A stretch of 64,000 nucleotides of DNA, taken from positions 299,997 through 363,996 of the forward strand of contig NZ_FNGS01000003.1 of assembly GCF_900103285.1 (NCBI RefSeq). Direction: 5' to 3'. This DNA is from Siphonobacter aquaeclarae (GTDB lineage Bacteria > Bacteroidota > Bacteroidia > Cytophagales > Spirosomataceae). A program made the translations under genes and the position numbers. Below the pieces are notes generated by a model that ran no database searches, was not told the DNA's origin, and saw only the letters and a list, made by a program, of their open reading frames with translations. How positions within the stretch are numbered: the first letter of the stretch is position 1; every line of letters starts with the position of its first letter. Below, piece by piece: positions 1 to 7,491 of the stretch.

Positions 1-1
1 A

Positions 2-149
2 CACAGACGTCACAGAAGGGGACCTGCCGTTTCGGTCTTTTTGTCTGTGTTTTCTGTGAAGTCTGTGAGAAACTAAAGCCGCTGGCGACTCTAGGCTCTA
101 TTCTTCCGGCGATAAATATTTTTCTCACAGAAAACACAGAATACACAGA
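2..149. repeat. TCTGTG-word inverted repeat, copy 1 (plus a half copy at the window edge)
   Basis: TCTGTG occurs at 44, 53 and 62, and CACAGA at 126, 135 and 144, always 9 bp apart. The arms 44-72 and 121-149 are inverted copies of each other with four mismatches, separated by 48 nt. A further CACAGA pair at 2 and 11, also 9 bp apart, looks like the right arm of another copy cut by the window edge. Related copies lie at 13105-13167 and 55057-55126. All are intergenic. Apart from this repeat I see nothing in bases 1-207. Confidence 0.8.
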
Positions 150-207
150 AAAGGGCCTCTGACGTACGGAAAATCACGCGCCATCGTTCTTGCACAAATC
201 GGACTAC

Positions 208-1167
208 ATGCGCCTGACCTTCCTTCTGCTGATACTCTTTCTTTTTTCGATCCCGACCTATGCCCAGCTTTCCCTGACTCCCAGCCGGATTTTTGCGTCG
301 GGCATCAACATACGGGCGGAAGTGACGCCGTCGGCCCGTATGAACGACACCGCCAGAGTCGGCTATTCCCGGTTCAATATCCAGGGCCTGATTCCGATCC
401 GCGGCGGGGCGGGAGTGAAGTTCCATAATTTCAACCTCCGGAAAATCGACGTCGAGGTCAACCAGATGTTTCTCGCCATCAACGCCGGGTACCGGGCGCC
501 TAATTTTTCGTTCAACAAAGAAGATCAGGGCATCTATACCGTCTCGGCCGCGATTACGGGTATTCATGCCAGCCTGCGGGATAAAATCTGGCTTTACGCA
601 GCCGGTATCGGCATCAGCGAGCCGGAGGAGCTATTCTCCGTCAGCAAGGCCCGGCCGTATGGCATGGGTGGCGCAGTGCGCGTGCGTATCGCCGGCCTTA
701 AGACGCAATGGTTTTACGGAGGCGCCGTGGTTTTTGAACCGGGCCGGATTACGCCGATTCCCATCGCCGGTATCAATGCCCGGGTAACCAAGGGTACCCG
801 CGTGACGATCATCCTTCCGCTACAGGCCTCCGTTTCCCAGAAACTGACGAAGAAAGTATGGGGCGAAGCAGGTATTGCCGCCGGCGGATTCAACGCCGGG
901 TACCTTTCTCCGTCGTTCAATCCGAATGCCATCCGGCTTGCTTACCGGCAGGGGAAGGCCAGCGCGACGCTGAATTACAGTCCCGTGAAGCCCGTGCAGC
1001 TTTCCGTTGAAGCGGGTGTCACCGGCATGCGTACCCTCAAAACCATGCGGGCCGGAGATGTCCTCGAAAAGTATACCGTCAATACCAGCCCGTTCATGGC
1101 CGTTTCCTGCTATTTCAATCTGTCGAAATCACTGCTGGATTCCCGGGGATTCGGCGCTATTTTGTAG
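208..1167 (+). CDS. Predicted outer-membrane beta-barrel protein, function unknown
   Basis: The 319-residue protein starts with a clear signal peptide: a hydrophobic run at residues 4-16 and likely cleavage after TYA at about residue 19. The rest alternates polar and hydrophobic residues with many Gly and aromatic positions, as in small outer-membrane barrels, and has no enzyme motif I recognise. The ATG at 208 is preferred to an in-frame TTG at 190 because it places the signal peptide directly at the N terminus. It stands alone, 75 nt before an AraC-type regulator on the same strand. It may belong to one of the DUF families of Bacteroidota barrel proteins (inference). Confidence 0.6.
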   Translation: MRLTFLLLILFLFSIPTYAQLSLTPSRIFASGINIRAEVTPSARMNDTARVGYSRFNIQGLIPIRGGAGVKFHNFNLRKIDVEVNQMFLAINAGYRAPNFSFNKEDQGIYTVSAAITGIHASLRDKIWLYAAGIGISEPEELFSVSKARPYGMGGAVRVRIAGLKTQWFYGGAVVFEPGRITPIPIAGINARVTKGTRVTIILPLQASVSQKLTKKVWGEAGIAAGGFNAGYLSPSFNPNAIRLAYRQGKASATLNYSPVKPVQLSVEAGVTGMRTLKTMRAGDVLEKYTVNTSPFMAVSCYFNLSKSLLDSRGFGAIL

Positions 1168-1242
1168 GAAGGCGGAATTTGCGACCGGTACCGCGGCGGA
1201 TATCCCGGAATACCGTTACTTCGTGGAGAGAAACCGTCAGCT

Positions 1243-2103
1243 ATGGAAGTACTGGAACTAGACTCCTCCTCTCACTTCGAGATTCACCCTATGTCCTGGA
1301 TTGCGTCGGAACGACACGCGCAGGGAGAAAAGCCTCACCGGCATAACTACTATGTGGTGATTGGGGTGACGAGTGGCAGCGGCACGCACGATGTGGATTT
1401 TCAACAGTACGATGTCAAACCCGGCAGCTGGTGGTTTCTGAGTCCCGGGCAGGCGCATCAGTTGCATATGGACGGCCCGCATGAGGGCTGGGTATTAAGC
1501 TTCGCGCCGGATTTTTTCTGCCTGTCGGATTCCAACCGGGAATTTCTCATCAACAGCGGATTGTTTCAGAACCTGCTGGATTTCAAGCCTTTCTTTATCG
1601 CGCCGGAACAATTGGATCTGCTCGAACCGTACCTGCAATCGATCCAGGCGGAATACCTCACGCGGCGGCCCTACCGGGAAGAAATGCTCCGCGGCTGGCT
1701 GCAGCTTTTTTTGGGCCAGGCGGCGCGGTCGTTCGGCGGGCAGGTACCGTCTGTCCACGAAACGTCCCGCGCGGTATGCATGGTACGGCAGTTTCAGGAT
1801 CTGGTGGAGCGGGAGTTTTCCCGAAAGACGAAAGTGGCCGAGTATGCCGAGTTTCTCCATGTCACGCCCAGCCACCTCAACGATTCCGTCAAGAAAGTCA
1901 CCGGGCAGCCTGCTTCCGAACACATCAAACAGCGTGTGATCCTCGAAGCCAAGCGTCGCGCCTACTTCGGGAATACCTCGGCGAAGGAAATTGCGTTTGA
2001 CCTCGGGTTTGAAGACGAAGCCCATTTTTCGAAGTATTTCAAAGCGAATACCGGACAGACTTTCAGTGAATACCGGAAGACGATCCGACATCAATACGCG
2101 TAA
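1243..2103 (+). CDS. AraC-family transcriptional regulator
   Basis: A 286-residue cytoplasmic regulator. Residues about 20-100 form a cupin-like sensor domain (HRHNYYVV, then PGSWWFLSPGQAHQLH), the usual sugar- or small-ligand-binding part. Residues about 180-282 hold the two helix-turn-helix units typical of AraC/XylS proteins, ending in the characteristic stretch GFEDEAHFSKYFKANTGQTF. The length is normal. It lies 39 nt before a secreted nucleoside hydrolase on the same strand, with a terminator hairpin between, so the hydrolase may be a target (inference). The ligand cannot be told from the sequence. Confidence 0.92.
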   Translation: MEVLELDSSSHFEIHPMSWIASERHAQGEKPHRHNYYVVIGVTSGSGTHDVDFQQYDVKPGSWWFLSPGQAHQLHMDGPHEGWVLSFAPDFFCLSDSNREFLINSGLFQNLLDFKPFFIAPEQLDLLEPYLQSIQAEYLTRRPYREEMLRGWLQLFLGQAARSFGGQVPSVHETSRAVCMVRQFQDLVEREFSRKTKVAEYAEFLHVTPSHLNDSVKKVTGQPASEHIKQRVILEAKRRAYFGNTSAKEIAFDLGFEDEAHFSKYFKANTGQTFSEYRKTIRHQYA

Positions 2104-2106
2104 CCC

Positions 2107-2130
2107 CGCCGGGTTTTTCCGGCGCTTTTT
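2107..2130 (+). terminator. Intrinsic terminator after the AraC gene
   Basis: Stem CGCCGG (2107-2112) with CCGGCG (2119-2124), six-base loop, then C and five T. It ends 12 nt before the next start codon at 2143. Confidence 0.7.
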
Positions 2131-2142
2131 ACCTCTGAACCG

Positions 2143-3114
2143 ATGAAAAAAATTCTCCTCCTGCTGGCCCTGCTCGGGCCGCTTGCGCCTGCGTTTTCCC
2201 AGAAGAAAGTGATCTTCGACAGTGACATGGGGCCCGACTATGATGATGTGGGGGCGCTGGCTGTACTTCACGCCCTTGCTGACAACCACGAAGCCGAAAT
2301 CCTGGCGACGATCGCCTCCAACCGGTATGAGCTCGTCGTACCCTGCTTTCGGGTGGTGAACACCTATTTCCGCCGGCCGGCTATTCCGGTAGGCCGGACC
2401 GTCGCTTCCGCACCGCTGAAGCCTTGCTGGCAGCGGGGATGGACGGATACCCTGGTAGCCCGGTATTCACAAGGTGCCCAGACACCGCCGGATGAGGCCG
2501 TAGCCCTCTATCGCCGGATTTTGTCGAAACAAAAAGACAATAGCGTCACGATCATCACGGTAGGATTTCTCTCCAACCTGAAGGCCCTCCTCGAATCCGG
2601 GCCGGATACCTATTCTTCTCTCAATGGCATGGATTTGGTGAAGAAGAAAGTCGCGGAATGGGTCTGCATGGGCGGTGCGTTCGGGAAGCTTCACCAGAAA
2701 GAGTTTAACCTGGTGGAAGACCTACCTGCGTCGAAATATGTCCTCGGGCATTTTCCCCGGCCTGCGCTGTTCAGCGGCTTTGAAATCGGCATCCGGGTGA
2801 AAACCGGCGTGGAGTTGACGGCCCGGCACCGGTCCGGCAGTCCGGTCGAAGATACCTTCCGCATAGCCATGAAAAGCAGCGAGCAGGATAAGGATGGCCG
2901 CCCGAGCTGGGACCAGACCGCCGTGCTCGTCGGCGTACGCGGATACGGCAAGCACTATACCATTCGCCGGGGACGGGCTTTTATGGAAGAAGGGGGTACC
3001 AATGGCTGGACGGATCAGGCAGACGGACCGCATGCCTACCTCGTCGAGAAGTCGTCTCCGGAAACGGTACGCGCCGAAATCGAAAGCCTGATGATGCATT
3101 TGCCACGGAAATAA
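2143..3114 (+). CDS. Secreted nucleoside hydrolase (inosine-uridine family)
   Basis: A 323-residue protein with a signal peptide (residues 1-19, cleavage near AFS/Q), so probably periplasmic. The N terminus of the mature protein carries DSDMGPDYDD, the Asp-rich calcium-binding signature of ribonucleoside hydrolases, which split the N-glycosidic bond of nucleosides to base and ribose. Length fits the family (about 310-330). Exported members are common in Bacteroidota and probably scavenge nucleosides. Substrate preference cannot be read from the sequence. It follows the AraC gene after a terminator, so it may have its own expression control. Confidence 0.88.
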   Translation: MKKILLLLALLGPLAPAFSQKKVIFDSDMGPDYDDVGALAVLHALADNHEAEILATIASNRYELVVPCFRVVNTYFRRPAIPVGRTVASAPLKPCWQRGWTDTLVARYSQGAQTPPDEAVALYRRILSKQKDNSVTIITVGFLSNLKALLESGPDTYSSLNGMDLVKKKVAEWVCMGGAFGKLHQKEFNLVEDLPASKYVLGHFPRPALFSGFEIGIRVKTGVELTARHRSGSPVEDTFRIAMKSSEQDKDGRPSWDQTAVLVGVRGYGKHYTIRRGRAFMEEGGTNGWTDQADGPHAYLVEKSSPETVRAEIESLMMHLPRK

Positions 3115-3158
3115 TCCCTTCATTCTGAGGAAATTGAGGGTTTTTGATCCGTTCCGGT

Positions 3159-3220
3159 GATTTCGACAAGTAATTCCGCGATTTTGACAAGGTTAAATTG
3201 TATGTATATACATACATTTG
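3159..3220 (+). promoter_or_regulatory. Promoter and palindromic operator of the YceI gene
   Basis: A Bacteroidota -7 element TACATTTG lies at 3213-3220. Overlapping it is an 18-bp perfect palindrome, TGTATGTATATACATACA (3199-3216). A classical-looking TTGACA (3184-3189), 17-nt spacer and TATACA (3207-3212) is also present. Two direct copies of GATTTYGACAAG start at 3159 and 3180, 21 bp apart. The palindrome would place a repressor on the promoter core (inference). Confidence 0.55.
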
Positions 3221-3246
3221 TCCCATCAAACACAATCAACCAGGAT

Positions 3247-3780
3247 ATGTCAACGTCAGCAAAATGGGTCATCGACCCCACGCACTCAGAAGTAGAATTC
3301 AAGGTAAAACACCTTGTGATCACCACGGTAACCGGCCGTTTCAACGAATTCAGCGGGGAAGCCGTATCCAACGATGATTTCACTGATCTCCACGCGACGT
3401 TCGAAGCGTCTGTGGATTCGATCTCAACCAATAACGATGCCCGCGACGGCCACCTCAAGAGCGAAGACTTCTTCGCCGCCGGTGAGCACCCGGTAATCAA
3501 GTTTGTTTCCACAGGTATTTCGAAGAAAGACGGCGACTCGTTTACCCTCAACGGCGACCTGACCATCCGCGGCGTCACCAAGCCGGTAGCTCTGGCTGTT
3601 GAATACGGCGGAACGGTAGTCGATCCCTATGGACAAACGAAAGCCGGTTTTGAAATCCGCGGCAAAATCAGCCGGAAGGAATTCGGCCTCAACTGGAGCG
3701 CCGTCACGGAAGCCGGTGGCGCCGTCGTCAGCGACGAAGTGAAACTGATTGCGAATGTGCAGTTGGTGAAGCAGGCGTAA
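3247..3780 (+). CDS. YceI-family lipid-binding-fold protein
   Basis: A 177-residue protein of YceI type: WVIDPTHSEVEFKVKHL at the N terminus, then the conserved DGHLKSEDFF and FTLNGDLTIRGVTKPV blocks. YceI proteins form a lipocalin-like barrel that binds a polyprenyl or other long-chain amphiphile. Many are periplasmic, but here no signal peptide is seen if the ATG at 3247 is used; that start matches the family N terminus and follows the promoter by 27 nt. A longer in-frame start at 3157 would run through the promoter and is rejected. A very strong hairpin and a terminator follow. Confidence 0.9.
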   Translation: MSTSAKWVIDPTHSEVEFKVKHLVITTVTGRFNEFSGEAVSNDDFTDLHATFEASVDSISTNNDARDGHLKSEDFFAAGEHPVIKFVSTGISKKDGDSFTLNGDLTIRGVTKPVALAVEYGGTVVDPYGQTKAGFEIRGKISRKEFGLNWSAVTEAGGAVVSDEVKLIANVQLVKQA

Positions 3781-3787
3781 AAGCAGT

Positions 3788-3861
3788 TTTAGAGTTTAGG
3801 GTTTTGAGTTTAGAGTTGATGGTCGAAGCCCAACTCTAAACTCAAAACCCTAAACTCTAAA
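3788..3861. repeat. Perfect 31-bp inverted repeat made of heptamer words
   Basis: The arms 3788-3818 and 3831-3861 are perfectly complementary over 31 bp with a 12-nt spacer. Each arm is four near-identical 7-mers (TTTAGAG, TTTAGGG, TTTTGAG, TTTAGAG) and a TTG tail. It begins 8 nt after the YceI stop codon. It would fold into a very stable RNA hairpin but lacks a following T-run of its own; the terminator at 3882 supplies one. Confidence 0.9.
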
Positions 3862-3881
3862 CATAAAATCCCCGATCTTTC

Positions 3882-3910
3882 GGAGGCATTCCCAAATGCC
3901 TCCTTTTTTT
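3882..3910 (+). terminator. Intrinsic terminator between YceI and the WYL regulator
   Basis: Stem GGAGGCATT (3882-3890) with AATGCCTCC (3895-3903), four-base loop CCCA, then seven T (3904-3910). It ends 14 nt before the ATG at 3925. Confidence 0.88.
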
Positions 3911-3924
3911 GTTTTCAGCCTGCT

Positions 3925-4869
3925 ATGAATCGCATTGATCGGGTAACCGCTATTCTCATCCAGCTTCAGTCCAGAAAAATTGTAAAAGCACAGGACATTG
4001 CCGACCGGTTCGGAATCAGCCTGCGGACCGTATACCGGGACGTTCGTACGCTGGAAGAAGCGGGCGTACCCATCATCGGAGAGGCCGGCGTCGGCTACTC
4101 CATCATGGACGGTTACCGGCTCCCGCCGGTCATGTTTACCCGGGAAGAAGCAGCTACGTTTCTGCTGGCCGAAAAATTCCTGGAAAAATTCGCCGACGCC
4201 TCTACGGAAGCAGCCTATAAATCAGCCATGTACAAGGTTCGGGCGGTACTCCGGTCGTCCGAAAAGGAAATGCTGGAAAACATGGAGCAGTTTATTGAAG
4301 TCCATCAGTACGCCGCGCCGTTTGCAGCGGAAACAGATGTGCTGCAAAGCCTGGTCAAGCATATTCCCGAAAGACGCGTCGTCGAAATCCGGTACCAGAC
4401 GTACCAATCAGCCGATACCACACAGCGGGAGGTAGAACCTATGGGGGTATTTTATGGCTCCGGAAGCTGGCATTTGATCGGCTGGTGCCGGTTACGGAAA
4501 GACTACCGGGATTTTCGGGTAGACCGGATCGTTCACCTTCAGGTACGGGAGGAGCGTTTCACGTCGTCACACCCTTCCCTGAAAGAGTACCTGGGGAAAA
4601 TGCATAACTATGATGCGCAGCGCGTCGTCATCCGGGTGCATAAATCCGTCTCCCGCTACCTGGAGAAACAGCGGTATTCGTATGGTTTTCTGATGGAGAC
4701 GGAAGGAGAGGACGACTATGAAATGACCTTCCTAGCCAACTCCATTGACGGTTTCGCCCGGTGGTACATCACCTTCGCCGATTATGCCAAAATCATCGAG
4801 CCAACGGAGCTGAAAGAAAAAATGATAGGGCTTGTAGAAAAATATTTCAACATGCGGGAGAATTTCTGA
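3925..4869 (+). CDS. WYL-domain helix-turn-helix transcriptional regulator (YafY type)
   Basis: A 314-residue cytoplasmic regulator. Residues 1-60 are a DeoR/HTH_11-type winged helix (VKAQDIADRFGISLRTVYRD). Residues about 140-230 are the WYL domain, with VVEIRYQTYQ, the ligand-pocket segment SWHLIGWCRLRKDYRDFRVD and Arg-rich neighbours; WYL domains sense nucleic acid or small ligands. A WCX-like tail follows. It is 68 nt upstream of a DinB protein on the same strand, a pairing often seen for YafY-like regulators, so the DinB gene is a likely target (inference). Its start lies directly behind a terminator. Confidence 0.9.
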   Translation: MNRIDRVTAILIQLQSRKIVKAQDIADRFGISLRTVYRDVRTLEEAGVPIIGEAGVGYSIMDGYRLPPVMFTREEAATFLLAEKFLEKFADASTEAAYKSAMYKVRAVLRSSEKEMLENMEQFIEVHQYAAPFAAETDVLQSLVKHIPERRVVEIRYQTYQSADTTQREVEPMGVFYGSGSWHLIGWCRLRKDYRDFRVDRIVHLQVREERFTSSHPSLKEYLGKMHNYDAQRVVIRVHKSVSRYLEKQRYSYGFLMETEGEDDYEMTFLANSIDGFARWYITFADYAKIIEPTELKEKMIGLVEKYFNMRENF

Positions 4870-4937
4870 AACCCTGCTGACATAGGGCTGTCATACGGCG
4901 GATCTTCCTTTGTATCAGACACAAACAAAGCAGGATC

Positions 4938-5465
4938 ATGGAAACTTTCGAACTCGCCAAAGACTACGTACGGTACAATACCTGGGCAAACGGCCGCCTC
5001 ATCGAATGGCTCCGCAACAAGCCCGAAGCGGTTCTCGAACAGGATTTTGTTTCCAGTTTTTCAGGCATCAGGCAGACCGTGTACCACATCCTTGGCGTAC
5101 AGGAAGGCTGGCTGAAGACGCTTCGCCACGAAATGCCGGAAAACACGTACGGAAAGGTATACGACGGTACCATGACCGATCTGTTTGCGGCACTGAAAGC
5201 CAATTGCGAAGAGCTGGAGCAATTTGTCGAAGCCCTGACCACGGATCAGCTGACCGAGCTCTGCTCGTTCTGGGTGCCGGTACGCTGGCCCGAGTTTGAC
5301 GAGTTCTTCCGCCCCCGTACCGAAATCATCCAGCATGCCGTTACGCATGCGACCTACCACCGCGGGCAGGTGGTCACGATCGGGCGCAACCTTGGCCTGA
5401 CCGACGCCCCGATGACCGATTACATGTACTACCTTTTGATGGCAAAACCGGCGGAAGTCGCCTGA
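4938..5465 (+). CDS. DinB-family four-helix-bundle protein
   Basis: A 175-residue DinB/YfiT-like protein. The family binds a divalent metal through three histidines; here H50 (in RQTVYH) and H137 and H141 (in HAVTHATYHRGQ) fit that pattern. Members include thiol S-transferases and damage-inducible proteins of unknown role. The length is typical. The ATG at 4938 is preceded by AGGATC. It sits between the WYL regulator and an AlkZ-like gene starting 5 nt after its stop codon, suggesting co-transcription with the latter. The substrate is unknown. Confidence 0.88.
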   Translation: METFELAKDYVRYNTWANGRLIEWLRNKPEAVLEQDFVSSFSGIRQTVYHILGVQEGWLKTLRHEMPENTYGKVYDGTMTDLFAALKANCEELEQFVEALTTDQLTELCSFWVPVRWPEFDEFFRPRTEIIQHAVTHATYHRGQVVTIGRNLGLTDAPMTDYMYYLLMAKPAEVA

Positions 5466-5470
5466 AACCT

Positions 5471-6541
5471 ATGACCGATATCCTCGCCCGGCGGCTCGAC
5501 AGCCTGCATATTTCCCGAACCGGATTGACGACGCCTGCCGAGGTGGTTCGCTGGCTGGGCGCGGTTCAGGCGCAGGATTATTCCGGCGCGAAATGGTCGG
5601 TAGGTCTGCGCCTGCCGGGGATGACGGACGAGGGCGTTGAGCAGGCCCTGGCCGACCGGAGTATCGTCCGCACCTGGTCGCTCCGCGGTACCCTGCACCT
5701 GATGGCGCCGGAAGATATCCGCTGGATGCTGGCGCTCATCTACCCCCGGATGAAAATACAGTTGCGGTTTAACCTGAAACGCCACGCCTTTTCGGACGAC
5801 GAGCTCGTTCGCTGCTACCACATTCTGGAAAAATTACTGCGGGACGGCGTTCAGGCAACGCGGGATGAGGTACGGGCGGCGCTCGCTGACGGCGGAATTA
5901 CCGTCAACAACGAACGCGTCAATTTTATACTCGTAACCGCTGCGATAGAAGGGCTGATCTGCCAGGGTATCCGCCGGAAGAAGGAATTTACCTTTACGCT
6001 GCTCGACGAATGGGTTGCACCGGCGCCCGAACGTACCCGCGAGGAAGCCCTGCATGCCTGCGCGCTCCGGTATTTCCGCAGCCACGGCCCTGCTACGGTC
6101 GCTGATTTTACCTGGTGGACCGGGCTGACGCTGACAGAGGCCCGACTGGCTGTCGAGCTTGCCAGGGGAGAATTGCAGGAAGATATCCACAATGGCCAGC
6201 CGGTCTGGTTTGCGCCCCAAACACCTGAACCGGCAACGAATACCCTGTTTCTGTTGCCGGGTTTCGACGAATACCTGCTCGGCTATACCGATCGGACCGA
6301 CGCCCTGCCGAAAATCCTGGAAAAGGAAGTAAACGGAACGAGTAACGGACTTTTTCTGTCGACTGTCGTCTTCGATGGAAAAATTGAAGGTATCTGGAGA
6401 CGGTCTTTCCGGAAGGATACGGCCATTATCGAAATCAAACCCTTCAAAACCTTTTCAGCGGCGAAGGAGAAGCGCATCGAAAAAGTAGCCGGTCAGTTTG
6501 CCCGGTATGCCGGCATGAAGGCCGTTGAGTTTGTGCGCTAG
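5471..6541 (+). CDS. Winged-helix DNA-binding protein, AlkZ/YcaQ-like
   Basis: A 356-residue protein of the HTH_42 family, which includes the DNA glycosylases AlkZ (Streptomyces) and YcaQ (E. coli) that open interstrand crosslinks or remove bulky alkyl adducts. The catalytic QxQ motif of those enzymes is present as Q33-A-Q35 in LGAVQAQDYSGAKW, at nearly the same distance from the N terminus. RTWSLRGTLHLM and the C-terminal LPGFDEYLLGYTDR are family blocks. A glycosylase role is therefore plausible but not proved; many homologues are uncharacterised. Its stop codon overlaps that of the convergent peroxidase gene in the palindrome CTAG. Confidence 0.85.
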   Translation: MTDILARRLDSLHISRTGLTTPAEVVRWLGAVQAQDYSGAKWSVGLRLPGMTDEGVEQALADRSIVRTWSLRGTLHLMAPEDIRWMLALIYPRMKIQLRFNLKRHAFSDDELVRCYHILEKLLRDGVQATRDEVRAALADGGITVNNERVNFILVTAAIEGLICQGIRRKKEFTFTLLDEWVAPAPERTREEALHACALRYFRSHGPATVADFTWWTGLTLTEARLAVELARGELQEDIHNGQPVWFAPQTPEPATNTLFLLPGFDEYLLGYTDRTDALPKILEKEVNGTSNGLFLSTVVFDGKIEGIWRRSFRKDTAIIEIKPFKTFSAAKEKRIEKVAGQFARYAGMKAVEFVR

Positions 6542-7491
6542 CGCGGCGGAGCAAACCGGGGATTTCGCAGGAAAGCATGATCCGTCAGCGCCCGGAGGAA
6601 GGCAACTACCTGCCGCTGCTCCCTCTCCGACATACGTATTTTCCCCTCCGCCCCCTGCCCTCTGCCCCCTGCATAAAACCCCACTACCTCTTCCAGCGTC
6701 CCGAACCGCCCGTCGTGCATATAAGGGGCAGTGACGGCGACATTCCGCAGGCTGGGTACCCGGAATGCGTTCCGGTCTTTTTCTACTTCGCTGATGCGGT
6801 ACCGGCCGGGATCTTCCCCCGCGGGCAACCCGATATTCCGGAAGCTGCCGTCGGTAAACAACGGACCGGAATGACAGGCGGAGCAGTGCTGCCCGAAGAG
6901 TTTTTCCCCGGCTTTTTCTTCGAAAGACAACTCTTTTCGGTCGTACCGGGAGTCAGCGGATACGAGCGTCAGCATGAATTGCGAGAGTGCCTTGAGGAAG
7001 CGTTCGCCGGTGATTTCTTCCGTTCCGTATGCTTGCTGAAAAAGGAGAGGATAGTCTTCCTGCCGGCGTAGTTTGGCAAGGATATTCTTGAGATTTTCAT
7101 CCATCTCGGCGCTTTCCCGGATCGGCGCAATCGGCACCAGGTCAAGGTCATAGACGCCGCCATCCAGGAAAAAAGAAGTACTCCATGCCAGGTTTTGCAG
7201 CGCCGGTACATTGCGGTTTCCCTTTCGGTGGAAGATACCGACGCTCACCGGCTGGCCGGGTTGCGCGAAACCTGCCGACTGGACATGGCAGGAAGCGCAG
7301 GAGATGGTTCCGTCTTTCGAAAGCGTCTTATCGTAAAAGAGACGTCTGCCCAGGGTAATACCTTCGCGGGTAAGGGGATTGCGGTCAAACGCGTATACAG
7401 GCTGCGGAAACCCCTGCGGCGTTACAAACCGTTCCTTCCGGGGCCCGCAGGCCGCGACCATCAACCCAAGCAGGATCGCGATCCGCCTCAT
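6538..7491 (-). CDS. Di-heme cytochrome c peroxidase-like lipoprotein (MauG/MbnH superfamily)
   Basis: A 317-residue protein with a lipobox ending at C15 (MVAAC), so likely membrane-anchored facing the periplasm. Two c-type heme sites are present: CASCH (65-69) and CSACH (203-207), the layout of bacterial di-heme peroxidases, MauG and MbnH. Other family blocks are LGRRLFYD, NVPALQNLAW and APYMHDGRFGTLEEV. Its ATG overlaps the MbnP stop codon (ATGA), so the two are translationally coupled. MbnH enzymes oxidise a Trp of their MbnP partner to kynurenine, the likely role here (inference). Gly/Arg-rich AGGRGQGAEGK near the C terminus is encoded by a purine-rich word repeat. Confidence 0.88.
   Translation of the reverse strand: MRRIAILLGLMVAACGPRKERFVTPQGFPQPVYAFDRNPLTREGITLGRRLFYDKTLSKDGTISCASCHVQSAGFAQPGQPVSVGIFHRKGNRNVPALQNLAWSTSFFLDGGVYDLDLVPIAPIRESAEMDENLKNILAKLRRQEDYPLLFQQAYGTEEITGERFLKALSQFMLTLVSADSRYDRKELSFEEKAGEKLFGQHCSACHSGPLFTDGSFRNIGLPAGEDPGRYRISEVEKDRNAFRVPSLRNVAVTAPYMHDGRFGTLEEVVGFYAGGRGQGAEGKIRMSEREQRQVVAFLRALTDHAFLRNPRFAPPR

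Noticed and set aside
2-167. CRISPR array suspicion from repeated TCTGTG/CACAGA words
   Set aside because: Words are 6 bp with 3-bp gaps, arranged as inverted arms. There are no 23-40 bp repeats with unique spacers and no cas genes in the window.
1495-2289. Minus-strand frame of 264 codons across the AraC gene and the following gap
   Set aside because: It crosses a terminator and the start of the nucleoside hydrolase, and has no domain signal.
3788-3861. Telomere-like TTTAGGG word
   Set aside because: The word occurs once per arm among heptamer variants; this is a bacterial hairpin made of short repeats, not a telomeric array.
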